A DNA stretch of 64,000 nucleotides from Comamonas granuli NBRC 101663 (GTDB taxonomy: Bacteria; Pseudomonadota; Gammaproteobacteria; Burkholderiales; Burkholderiaceae_C): NCBI RefSeq assembly GCF_000739995.1, contig NZ_BBJX01000006.1, positions 124,001-188,000 of the forward strand. Reading direction: 5' to 3'. The notes under the pieces are model-generated. The model ran no database searches and had not been told where the DNA came from. It saw only the letters and a program-made list of their open reading frames with translations. The first letter of the stretch is position 1. Each line of letters starts with the position of its first letter. The position numbers were made by a program, and so were the translations under genes. Positions 30,860 to 38,640 of this stretch are shown here, in pieces.

Positions 30860-31492
30860 TTACGGCGGTGCGCTTCCGTGCGGCGGCGCCGCGCCCTGCC
30901 AGCCCAGCACGGCCAGTGCCGTGCGGGCAATGATGCGCAGGTCCAGCCACAGGCTGCGCTGTTGCACGTAGTCGCAGGCGTGGCGCAGCTTGACGGGCAG
31001 GATCTGCTCCACATAGGTGCGCTCGGGGTCGGCGCTGGCGGCCAGCAGGCCGGCCTCGTCGCGGAAGGCGAGCGAGGCCAGGTCGGTGATGCCGGGGCGC
31101 ACGCTCAGCACGGTGGCGCGCTGCGCGGCCGGGTACAGCGCCACGTAGCGCGGCACCTCGGGGCGCGGGCCCACCACGCTCATCTCGCCGCGCAGCACGT
31201 TGAAGAACTGCGGCAATTCATCGAGCTTGCTGCGGCGCAGCCAGGCGCCCGCGCGCGTGACGCGCGGGTCCCGCCCCACGGTGATCTGCAGCCCGGCGGC
31301 CTCGGCGTTCACCTGCATGGTGCGGAACTTGAGGATGGCAAACGGCCGCCCGCCGCGCCCCACGCGCTGCTGGCGAAACAGCACCGGCCCCGGCGAATCG
31401 AGCCGCACCCACAGCGCGACCAGCAGCAGCACGGGTGACAGCAGCACCAGCGCCGTGGCGGCACAGGCAATGTCGAACAGGCGTTTGCCCAT
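30860..31492 (-). CDS. Undecaprenyl-phosphate sugar-1-phosphate transferase (PglC/WcaJ-C type)
   Basis: A 210-residue monotopic phosphoglycosyl transferase that would attach the first sugar phosphate to undecaprenyl phosphate at the inner membrane. It starts MGKRLFDIACAATALVLLSP with the re-entrant membrane helix at about 7-30, then PGPVLFRQQRVGRGGRPF, the basic LKFRTM segment, DELPQFFNVLRGEMSVVGPR and RPGITDLAS. It lacks the N-terminal multi-TM region of long WbaP/WcaJ enzymes and so is of minimal PglC size. Last gene of the glycan operon, 46 bp after the aminotransferase gene. Confidence 0.92.
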   Translation of the reverse strand: MGKRLFDIACAATALVLLSPVLLLVALWVRLDSPGPVLFRQQRVGRGGRPFAILKFRTMQVNAEAAGLQITVGRDPRVTRAGAWLRRSKLDELPQFFNVLRGEMSVVGPRPEVPRYVALYPAAQRATVLSVRPGITDLASLAFRDEAGLLAASADPERTYVEQILPVKLRHACDYVQQRSLWLDLRIIARTALAVLGWQGAAPPHGSAPP

Positions 31493-31538
31493 CTCAGTGG
31501 TCCTTGGCGCTGCGCGCCACGGGGGGTGTGGCATCGCC

Positions 31539-32705
31539 CTAGCCCAGCAGTTCCTGCAGCGCGGCGATGACGCGGTCCTGGTCCGCATCCTGCATGGCAG
31601 TGAACAGCGGCAGGCTGACCATGGATTGGTAGGCCGCGTCGGCCTGCGGAAACTGTTCGGCGCGCAGTTGGTAGCGGTCGCGCCAGTAGGGGTGGCGGTG
31701 CAGCGGCACATAGTGCACGCTGGTGCCGATGCCGCGGTCCGACAGGGCCTGGATCAGCGCATCGCGCTCCAGGCGGGCGCCCGGCGCCAGGCGCACCACG
31801 TACAGGTGCCAGGCGTGCACATCGCCCATCGGCGCGCAGGCGGGCAGCACCAGGGGCAGGCCGGCCAGTTGCGCATGGTAGCGCTGCGCCAGATATTCGC
31901 GCCGCTGCACGAACTGCGGCAGACGCTGCAATTGCACCATGCCCAGGGCGGCGGCGGTGTCGGTCAGGTTGTACTTGAAACCGGGTGCCACCACCTCGTA
32001 GTACCAGGCCGGCGTCTTGGAGGTGAAGCGGTCGAAGGCGTCGCGGCTCATGCCGTGCAGGCGCATCACGCGCATGCGCTCGGCCAGTTTCGGATCGCGC
32101 GTCACGGCCATGCCGCCTTCGCCGGTGGTGATGGTCTTGTTGGCGTAGAAGCTGAACACTGTCACGTCGGAGTCGAGCTGTCCCACGAGCTGGCCTTGCC
32201 AGGTGGTGGGCAGGGCGTGCGCGGCGTCTTCCACCACTTTCAGGCCGTGTTCGCGCGCAATGGCCAGGATGGCGTCCATGCGGCAGGCCAGGCCCCCATA
32301 GTGCACCGGCATGATGGCGCGGGTAGCCGGCGTGATGGCGGTGCGGATGGCCTCGGGGGCAATGTTCAGCGTCACCGGGTCCACGTCCACCAGCACCGGG
32401 TCGGCGCCGAGGTAGCGCACCACCTCCACGGTGGCGGTGAAGGTCAGCGTGGGCGCGATCACCTCGTCGCCCGGGCCGATGCCCAGAGCCTCCAGCGCCA
32501 GGTGCAGGCCGGCCGTGGCGGAGTTGACGGCGATGGACTGCAAACCGTTGCCGCCCAGGTAGTCGGTGAAGGCCTGCTCGAAAGCGCGGGCACGGGGGCC
32601 GGTGGTGACCCAGCCCGAGCGCAGGGCCTCGGTGACGGCGGCGATTTCGGCGTCGCCGATGTCGGGGCGGGCGAAGGGCAGGAAGGGGGGGGCGGTGTCG
32701 GACAT
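31539..32705 (-). CDS. DegT/DnrJ/EryC1-family sugar aminotransferase
   Basis: A 388-residue PLP enzyme of the nucleotide-sugar aminotransferase family (ArnB/PglE/WbpE group). Visible are [37 protein letters not shown], the [10 protein letters not shown] segment, [10 protein letters not shown] and the Schiff-base Lys in [14 protein letters not shown]. With the WbpM/PglF-type dehydratase of the same operon it probably makes a 4-amino-4,6-dideoxy sugar from UDP-4-keto-6-deoxy-GlcNAc. Codons 5-7 contain an uninterrupted run of eight C on the coding strand (32685-32692), a possible slippage site. Confidence 0.9.
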   Translation of the reverse strand: MSDTAPPFLPFARPDIGDAEIAAVTEALRSGWVTTGPRARAFEQAFTDYLGGNGLQSIAVNSATAGLHLALEALGIGPGDEVIAPTLTFTATVEVVRYLGADPVLVDVDPVTLNIAPEAIRTAITPATRAIMPVHYGGLACRMDAILAIAREHGLKVVEDAAHALPTTWQGQLVGQLDSDVTVFSFYANKTITTGEGGMAVTRDPKLAERMRVMRLHGMSRDAFDRFTSKTPAWYYEVVAPGFKYNLTDTAAALGMVQLQRLPQFVQRREYLAQRYHAQLAGLPLVLPACAPMGDVHAWHLYVVRLAPGARLERDALIQALSDRGIGTSVHYVPLHRHPYWRDRYQLRAEQFPQADAAYQSMVSLPLFTAMQDADQDRVIAALQELLG

Positions 32706-32714
32706 GGTGAGGGT

Positions 32715-34046
32715 TCAGGGGGTGCCACGGCCGATGGCGTGGTATTCGATGCCCAGCGCGCGCATGTCGGCGGGTTCGAACAGGTTGCGGCCGTCGAAGA
32801 GGACCGGCTGGCGCAGCGTGGCGGCCAGGTGGGCGAAGTCGGGGCTGCGGAACTCTCTCCACTCGGTCACGATGACGAGCGCATCCGCACCTTCGAGCAC
32901 GGCATTGGCCTGGTCCAGCAGGCGCAAGCCCGTGCGTTCGCCCAGTGCGATGCGCGCCTGCGCCAGCGCCACGGGGTCGTAGGCGGCGACTTCGGCGCCG
33001 AGGGCCAGCAGGCGCTCGATGAGGGTCAGGCTCGGTGCCTCGCGCATGTCGTCCGTGCCCGGCTTGAAGGCCAGGCCCCAGAGCGCAAAACGCCGCCCGC
33101 GCAGGTCCGGCCCGAAGCGGGCCACGATCTTGTCCACCAGCACCTGCTTCTGGCGCTCGTTCACGGCCTGCACGGCCTGCAGGATGGTCAGGTCCTGCCC
33201 GGCCTCGCGCGCGGTGTGTACCAGGGCCTTCACGTCCTTGGGAAAGCAGGACCCGCCATAGCCCGTGCCCGCGTAGAGGAAATGCGTGCCGATGCGCGGG
33301 TCGGTGCCGATGCCCGTGCGCACCTGTTCGATATCGGCACCCAGCTTCTCGGCCAGCAGGGCCAGCTCGTTCATGAAGCTGATGCGCGTAGCCAGCATGG
33401 CGTTGGCCGCGTACTTGGTGAACTCGGCGCTGCGCACGTCCATCACGATCAGGCGGTCGCGGTTGCGCATGAAGGGTGCGTAGAGCTGGTGCAGCGTCTG
33501 GGCCGCCTGGGGATCGTCGGCGCCCACGACCACGCGGTCCGGGCGCATGAAGTCCTGCACGGCCGAGCCCTCCTTGAGGAACTCGGGGTTGGACGCCACC
33601 GAAAACGCCAGCGCCGGCAGGCCGCGCGCCTGCAGCACCTGCGCTACCGCCTCGCGCACGCGGTCCGCCGTACCCACGGGGACGGTGCTCTTGTTCACGA
33701 TGAGCCGGGGCTCCTGCATGCGCTCGGCGATGGCCTGCGCGGCGGCGAGCACATGCTGCAGGTCGGCCGAGCCATCTTCGCCCGCAGGCGTGCCCACGGC
33801 GATGAATTGCACGCTGCCGTGCGCCACGGCGTGGTCCACGTCGCCCGTGAAAGCCAAGCGCCCGCTGCGCGTGTTGCGCAGCACGATATCGAGCAGGCCG
33901 GGCTCGTGGATGGGCAACTGGCCATTCTGCAGCGTGGCGATGCGCTCGGTGTCGCGGTCCAGGCAGACCACCTGGTTGCCCATCTCCGAGAGGCAGGCGC
34001 CCGTGACCAGGCCCACGTAACCGGTTCCGACGACAGTGATTTTCAT
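32715..34046 (-). CDS. ugd: UDP-glucose 6-dehydrogenase
   Basis: Oxidises UDP-glucose to UDP-glucuronate for polysaccharide synthesis. The 443-residue protein has the NAD-binding start [34 protein letters not shown], the [12 protein letters not shown] segment, the catalytic Cys in GGSCFPKD and the C-terminal [17 protein letters not shown]. Seven to nine bases separate it from its neighbours in the glycan operon. Confidence 0.96.
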   Translation of the reverse strand: MKITVVGTGYVGLVTGACLSEMGNQVVCLDRDTERIATLQNGQLPIHEPGLLDIVLRNTRSGRLAFTGDVDHAVAHGSVQFIAVGTPAGEDGSADLQHVLAAAQAIAERMQEPRLIVNKSTVPVGTADRVREAVAQVLQARGLPALAFSVASNPEFLKEGSAVQDFMRPDRVVVGADDPQAAQTLHQLYAPFMRNRDRLIVMDVRSAEFTKYAANAMLATRISFMNELALLAEKLGADIEQVRTGIGTDPRIGTHFLYAGTGYGGSCFPKDVKALVHTAREAGQDLTILQAVQAVNERQKQVLVDKIVARFGPDLRGRRFALWGLAFKPGTDDMREAPSLTLIERLLALGAEVAAYDPVALAQARIALGERTGLRLLDQANAVLEGADALVIVTEWREFRSPDFAHLAATLRQPVLFDGRNLFEPADMRALGIEYHAIGRGTP

Positions 34047-34053
34047 GCTCGAT

Positions 34054-34752
34054 TCACAGAGGTTTGACCGCCCAGGTGAGGCGGTGCGTGCGCAACGGGG
34101 GCAGCAGCAGCGAGGTCGGGGCGATGAGCCCGGCGGGCAGCCGCCGCGCGACCGGTGGCGCCAGCGTCAGGCGGCGCGAATGCAGCCGCGCGCCGGGGAA
34201 CAGGGCGCGCAGTTCGGACAGCGGCAGTTTGCGCACATCGGGATTGTGCGGGTTGTTGACGACGAAGTCATACACCAGCACGCCGCCGCCCGGCGCCACC
34301 CAGCGCCACAGGGTGCGCGCGAACTGCTGCCGGTAGGCGGGGTCGAGCAGCGAGCTGAATACGGTAAAGGCCAGCACGGCCTGCTGGCTGCCATCTGCCA
34401 CGGGAGCGGCGCAGGCGTCGCCAGCGATGAGCTGCACGCCGCCCGGCAGCACAGCGCGCGCGGCGGCGGCACGCTCGGGCAGCAACTCGATGCCGGTCAA
34501 CTGCGTGGGCGCGGCGCCCAGGCGCAGCAGGTCCAGCAGGTTGCCGCCGCTGCCGCAGCCCACTTCGAGCAGCGTGCGGCCCGACAGGTCGGTCCAGCCA
34601 TGCGCACGCCACAGGCGCGCCAGGACACGCAGGCGTTCCTGTTGCGCCTGCAATGCGGCCGCGTTGGCGTACAGGCTGTAGCGCTGTGCGTCGGCGCTGC
34701 TGTCGCGCCGGGCGTAGCGTGCCTGTACAGCCTGGGTTTCGGGCGTGCTCAT
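34054..34752 (-). CDS. SAM-dependent methyltransferase (class I)
   Basis: A 232-residue Rossmann-fold methyltransferase. Motif I is [16 protein letters not shown], then an acidic end of strand 2 in [10 protein letters not shown], and motif IV-like [16 protein letters not shown] with [16 protein letters not shown]. The substrate is unknown; its place between glycosyltransferase and ugd genes suggests sugar or glycan capping methylation. It overlaps the upstream glycosyltransferase by four bases (ATGA). Confidence 0.85.
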   Translation of the reverse strand: MSTPETQAVQARYARRDSSADAQRYSLYANAAALQAQQERLRVLARLWRAHGWTDLSGRTLLEVGCGSGGNLLDLLRLGAAPTQLTGIELLPERAAAARAVLPGGVQLIAGDACAAPVADGSQQAVLAFTVFSSLLDPAYRQQFARTLWRWVAPGGGVLVYDFVVNNPHNPDVRKLPLSELRALFPGARLHSRRLTLAPPVARRLPAGLIAPTSLLLPPLRTHRLTWAVKPL

Positions 34753-35774
34753 CGCGTGATTCTCGCGAAGCGCTGCGCGGGCGGGCGCTTGCGCAGCACA
34801 TCCCACAGGCCCTGCCAGGTGCCCCAGCCATAGCCGAGGTGGAAGGCCGTGATCACCGCGGGCAGGCGCGGCAGCGCGCGCCAGGACCCGGCGGCGTGTG
34901 CCGCCGCCACGCTCGCCATTGCCAGATAACCGCCGTAGAGCGCCAGCAGCGCGGTGGCGGGCCAGGCCGACCAGGGCAGCAGCAGGGCGCAGAGCACGAG
35001 CGCGGCGACGAACAGCGCGGGTACGAGCTGGCGCGGCGAACCTGGCTGGCCGTGCTTGCGCACCACGAAGGGCCGCCAGTAGCCGTACTGCTGCTGCTGG
35101 GCATAGAGGTGGCGCAGCGAGCCGCGCGGGTGGTAAACCGAATGGATCGTGCCGCTCTGCCAGATGCGGCCGCCGCCCAGGCGCAGGCGCAGGTTGTGTT
35201 CGTCGTCCTGGTTGCGCACCAGCGCCTCGTCGAACAGGCCGAAACGCGCGAACGCCTCGCGCCGCCAGCAGCCCAGGTACACGGTGTCGACCGCGCCTTC
35301 GTAGGCCGGGTCGCGCGAGCGCGCGCCGCCCACCACCCAGCGGCACTGGAAGGCCGCCGCGATGGCTTCGCCCATGGGGCCGGTGCCCTGCGCGATCCAG
35401 GGGCCGCCCACGTTGTCGGCACCGCTGCGCACCAATGTCTCGATGCAGCGCGCCAGGTAGTCCGGGGCGAACTGGGTGTGGATGTCGAGCCGGGCAATCA
35501 CCTCGCCCTGGGCGCGCGCGATGCAGGCATTGAGCCCGGTGGAGACGATGCGGTCCGGGTTGTCCACCCACACCAGGCGCGCGTCGTGCGCGCAGCGCTC
35601 CTGCAGGCGCGCGCGCGTGCCGTCGTCGCTCTCGCCGTCGGCGATCAGCACTTCCATGCGCCAGCCTGCGGGCAACTGCTGGCGCAGCACCGAGTCGCAA
35701 AAGGCGTCGATGAAGGCGGCCTCGTTGCGGCAGGGGGCGATCACGCTGAGCAGATGGGGGGTGGGGGCGGTCAT
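34749..35774 (-). CDS. Family 2 glycosyltransferase with C-terminal membrane segments
   Basis: A 341-residue GT-A enzyme related to ExoA-type succinoglycan transferases. It opens LLSVIAPCRNEAAFIDAF, has the DXD-like ADGESDDGT and ARLDIHTQFAPDYL, then NQDDEHNLRLRLGGGRIW and the QQQQYGYWRPFVVRKHG segment known from ExoA relatives. Two to three TM segments at about residues 243-300 would hold it in the inner membrane. Overlaps both neighbours by four bases. Confidence 0.88.
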   Translation of the reverse strand: MTAPTPHLLSVIAPCRNEAAFIDAFCDSVLRQQLPAGWRMEVLIADGESDDGTRARLQERCAHDARLVWVDNPDRIVSTGLNACIARAQGEVIARLDIHTQFAPDYLARCIETLVRSGADNVGGPWIAQGTGPMGEAIAAAFQCRWVVGGARSRDPAYEGAVDTVYLGCWRREAFARFGLFDEALVRNQDDEHNLRLRLGGGRIWQSGTIHSVYHPRGSLRHLYAQQQQYGYWRPFVVRKHGQPGSPRQLVPALFVAALVLCALLLPWSAWPATALLALYGGYLAMASVAAAHAAGSWRALPRLPAVITAFHLGYGWGTWQGLWDVLRKRPPAQRFARITR

Positions 35775-36829
35775 GGCAGTAGTTTCCGGTACAGCCGGTC
35801 CATGCGGTCCATCTGCGCCTTGCGGTCGCCGTCCAGAGCGATGCGCTCGGCATTGCGCTCGCCGGCCTGGCGCGCCAGTGCATCGTCGCTGGCCAGCCGC
35901 TGCAGCACGCGGGCCAGCGCGGGCGCGTCGCCCGCGGGTACCAGCAGTTCGGGGGTGATCCACTGCCGGTTGGCGGGCAGGTCGCTGGCGACCACGGCCA
36001 GGCCGCAGGCCATGCTCTCCAGCATGGCCACGGAGGTGGCGTCGCTGGTTGGCACGCTGACCGAGATCTTGCAGCGCGCCAGCACGGCGGCCATGCCCGC
36101 ATCGTCGAGCCGGCCATGGAACACCACGCTCTGCGCCAGGCCCAGCGCCTGCACCTGCGCGCGCAGCGCGGCTTCGAGCGCGCCGCCGCCCAGCAGGTGC
36201 AGCTGCAGCGGCGCACCGGGCAGTTGCTGGCGCAGCAGCGCGAAGGCCTCGATCAGCGTGCCGATCTGGTAGTTGGGCTCCCAGGCGCGCAGGCTCACGA
36301 TGTGCAGGCCGTCCTTGTGCTCCCAGGGCGCGGGGGCGAAGCGCGCGCGGTCCACGCCCCAGTGGATCTCGTGCACCGGGGCACGCGGGTGGTATTGCCG
36401 TGCGGCCTCCACCAGGCTGGCCGAGTCGCCGGTGAGGAGGTCGGCGCGGCGCAGGATCCAGCCGGTGAGCCAGCGCATCCACGGGTGGGTGTGCGGCGTG
36501 ACGAGCAGGTCGCTGCCCCAGGCCGTCATCACCAGCGGGTGACGGCCGCAGCGTGCGGCCAAGTAGCCGTAGGAGGTGACATAGTGCGCATGCACGATGT
36601 CGGGCGCCAGCTCGTGCACATGGCGGCGCGCCGCGCCTGCGCGCAGCAGCCAGTCGGCCTGGCGCCGCACCGGCGGCAGGATGCGCTGCTCCACGCCGTC
36701 GAGCGGTTCGGGCCGCGCCGTGACGAGGGAGACACGCCAGCCGCGCGCGCGCATCTCCAGCGCCCAGCGCCGCGTGTGCGGGCTGTTGGCGTCGCCGAGC
36801 AGGCACAGGTGGGGCGGCCTGTCAGCCAT
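35771..36829 (-). CDS. Family 4 glycosyltransferase
   Basis: A 352-residue GT-B enzyme. The N-terminal domain begins HLCLLGDANSPHTRRWALEM and has DIVHAHYVTSYGYLAARCG; the C-terminal domain has the nucleotide-sugar motif ISVSVPTSDATSVAMLESMA, with the family's E-X7-E element in degenerate form. Donor and acceptor cannot be read from sequence. I start at 36829 (MADRPPHL); longer frames are shadows. Overlaps the acyltransferase gene by eight bases. Confidence 0.9.
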   Translation of the reverse strand: MADRPPHLCLLGDANSPHTRRWALEMRARGWRVSLVTARPEPLDGVEQRILPPVRRQADWLLRAGAARRHVHELAPDIVHAHYVTSYGYLAARCGRHPLVMTAWGSDLLVTPHTHPWMRWLTGWILRRADLLTGDSASLVEAARQYHPRAPVHEIHWGVDRARFAPAPWEHKDGLHIVSLRAWEPNYQIGTLIEAFALLRQQLPGAPLQLHLLGGGALEAALRAQVQALGLAQSVVFHGRLDDAGMAAVLARCKISVSVPTSDATSVAMLESMACGLAVVASDLPANRQWITPELLVPAGDAPALARVLQRLASDDALARQAGERNAERIALDGDRKAQMDRMDRLYRKLLP

Positions 36830-37424
36830 GCCCGGGCTCCGCGCGGGGCAGCTCGCCGGCCCAGGCGGCGTAGTGGGCGGCCATGTCCGGGTGCTGGGCG
36901 AGCAGGCGGGCGTCGCGCACCCGCACATCGCCCACGGGGCGCGCCGGCACCCCGGCGACGATGGCAAAATCCGGCACCGTGCCGCGCACGCGCGAGTGGG
37001 AACACACCACCACGCCCTTGCCGATGCGGCTGCCCGCCTCGATCACGCTGTGCGGGCCGATGAAGCTGTAGGCGCCGATGTCCACGCCCGCGCGCACGTA
37101 GCCCGGCATCTCGCCCGTGTGGCTGGTGAAGTGGCGGCCCAGCAGCCGGATGCTGCGGTGCGAGCTGTGCGTGAGGATGCTCACATAGTTCGTGATCTGC
37201 ACGCCCTCGCCGATGCGCAGCCCCCCCGAGGCCTCCAGGTAATTGAACTGGCCGATGAAGACATGGTCGGCGAGCTCCAGGCCCTGGGGATGGTCGATGC
37301 AGGTGCTGGGAGCGATGCGCGTGTGCGCCAGCGCACGGCCGTTGCGGTCCTGCTCGCCGAACACCATGCGGAAGAAGAGCTGCCGCCACAGTGCGCGGCG
37401 CCAGCGGTTAAGCCAGGCTCTCAT
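36822..37424 (-). CDS. Left-handed beta-helix acyltransferase
   Basis: A 200-residue hexapeptide-repeat acyltransferase of the WbbJ/maltose O-acetyltransferase type. Repeats run from about residue 45 (LELADHVFIGQFNYLEASGG) through LRIGEGVQITNYVSI and DIGAYSFIGPHSVIEAGSRI to VPDFAIVAGVPARPVGDVRV. The His in SHRSI/FTSHTGE is the probable active-site residue. It lacks the Rossmann-like N-domain of PglD, so it is not a clear bacillosamine N-acetyltransferase; O-acetylation of the glycan is also possible. Confidence 0.85.
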   Translation of the reverse strand: MRAWLNRWRRALWRQLFFRMVFGEQDRNGRALAHTRIAPSTCIDHPQGLELADHVFIGQFNYLEASGGLRIGEGVQITNYVSILTHSSHRSIRLLGRHFTSHTGEMPGYVRAGVDIGAYSFIGPHSVIEAGSRIGKGVVVCSHSRVRGTVPDFAIVAGVPARPVGDVRVRDARLLAQHPDMAAHYAAWAGELPRAEPGHG

Positions 37425-38640
37425 GGGGAACCTCCTTCCAGTGTGCCAGGGCATGGAAATAGTAAAGAAAGTACGCTGCCATGGCGGCCGAAACACTCCA
37501 GGCCGCCCCCTCCAGCCCGCCCCACCGTAAACCGGGGATGAGCGCGGCAAAGAACACCGCCTGCCCCACCAGCGACAGGCGCAATGCCCAGGGCTGTGCG
37601 CGCCAGGCCAGCGTGACCACGGCGAGCGGCGAGGCGATGAAATGCAGGCCGATGTACAGCGCCAGCCCCCGCGCGAGCGCCCCCGTGCCGCCCCAGTGCG
37701 CGCCGAACGCCCAGGTGAACAGGCCGGGCCCCCACAGCAGCAGCACGGCAGCCAGGGGGACGGCGAGCAGGGCCAGCGCCAGCATGCTGCGGCGCACCAG
37801 GGCGCGGGCCTGGTCGGCGCTGTGCGCCTGCACCAGTTGCGGGTACAGCGCTTGCGACAGCGCGCCGCCCAGCAGCGTGGCCGGTGCCTTGAGGTAGCGC
37901 AACGCTAGCGCCCAGAAGCCTGCGGCCGCGTCGCCCGCCCAGGCGGCGACCAGCAGCAGGGCCAGGGTGTCCTGCAGGGCGCCCAGAAAGGCGTGCGGCG
38001 TGTTGTAGAGCGGGAAGTCGCGGTGGCGCCGTGCCATGGTCCGCAGCCGCTGCAGCGGCTGGCGCACCAGGCCCTGCCAGCCCCCGTGCGGCGCAGGCCG
38101 GGCCAGCAACCCGGCCGCTGCCAGCGCCGCCAGCACCGGCCCCAGCACCAGCCCCCACAGCCCGGCGTGCAGCAGGCCCAGCAGCACCTGCAGCACGGCG
38201 CCGCCGCCCTGCTGCAGCAGGCGCGCCGCCGCCAGCAGGCCAAAGCGCTGCCCGCGCGTCGCCCACATGCCCAGCCATTGCACGCTGCCCGTGCCCAGCA
38301 CCGCCAGCGGCAGCAGCCAGGCCTGCGCCAGGCCCTGCCACCACCACAGCGCCAGCCCCACGGGCAGGGCCAGGGCGGCCGCACCCAGGAGGATGCGTGC
38401 ACACAGCGCCATCAGCAGGGCGGCGGACCGGGCACGCGGCTCCAGCGGCAGGGCAAACTCGTAGCGTGCACAGGCCACCACGGCGAGGTTGGCCGCCACG
38501 GCCCACAGCAGTGCGAAGCGGCCGAAGTCTTCGGGTGCATACAGGCGCGTGAGCGCCGGGCCCAGCAGCAGGGGCAGCGCATGCGCCAGCACGCTGCCCG
38601 TCAGCAGCGTGAACGTGGCCCGCAGCAGCGTCGGAGTCAT
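37408..38640 (-). CDS. Polysaccharide/oligosaccharide flippase (Wzx-like, MOP family)
   Basis: A 410-residue integral membrane protein with about 12 hydrophobic segments. It starts MTPTLLRATFTLLTGSVLAH, then RLYAPEDFGRFALLWAVAAN, a common Wzx pattern, and has FPLYNTPHAFLGALQDTLAL mid-protein. It would flip undecaprenyl-linked sugars to the periplasm. No Wzy polymerase or O-antigen ligase is encoded nearby. Overlaps wbpM-like by four bases and the acyltransferase gene by 17. Confidence 0.85.
   Translation of the reverse strand: MTPTLLRATFTLLTGSVLAHALPLLLGPALTRLYAPEDFGRFALLWAVAANLAVVACARYEFALPLEPRARSAALLMALCARILLGAAALALPVGLALWWWQGLAQAWLLPLAVLGTGSVQWLGMWATRGQRFGLLAAARLLQQGGGAVLQVLLGLLHAGLWGLVLGPVLAALAAAGLLARPAPHGGWQGLVRQPLQRLRTMARRHRDFPLYNTPHAFLGALQDTLALLLVAAWAGDAAAGFWALALRYLKAPATLLGGALSQALYPQLVQAHSADQARALVRRSMLALALLAVPLAAVLLLWGPGLFTWAFGAHWGGTGALARGLALYIGLHFIASPLAVVTLAWRAQPWALRLSLVGQAVFFAALIPGLRWGGLEGAAWSVSAAMAAYFLYYFHALAHWKEVPHESLA

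Noticed and set aside
31200-34067. 955-codon open frame on the plus strand across the glycan operon
   Set aside because: No recognisable domain and it is antisense to the aminotransferase and ugd, which are unmistakable.
31492-36829. Mobile element bringing in the glycan genes
   Set aside because: No transposase, integrase, terminal repeats or tRNA junction were seen, and base composition looks like the rest.
36822-37424. PglD, completing a bacillosamine pathway
   Set aside because: The protein lacks the N-terminal Rossmann-like domain of PglD; only the beta-helix is present.
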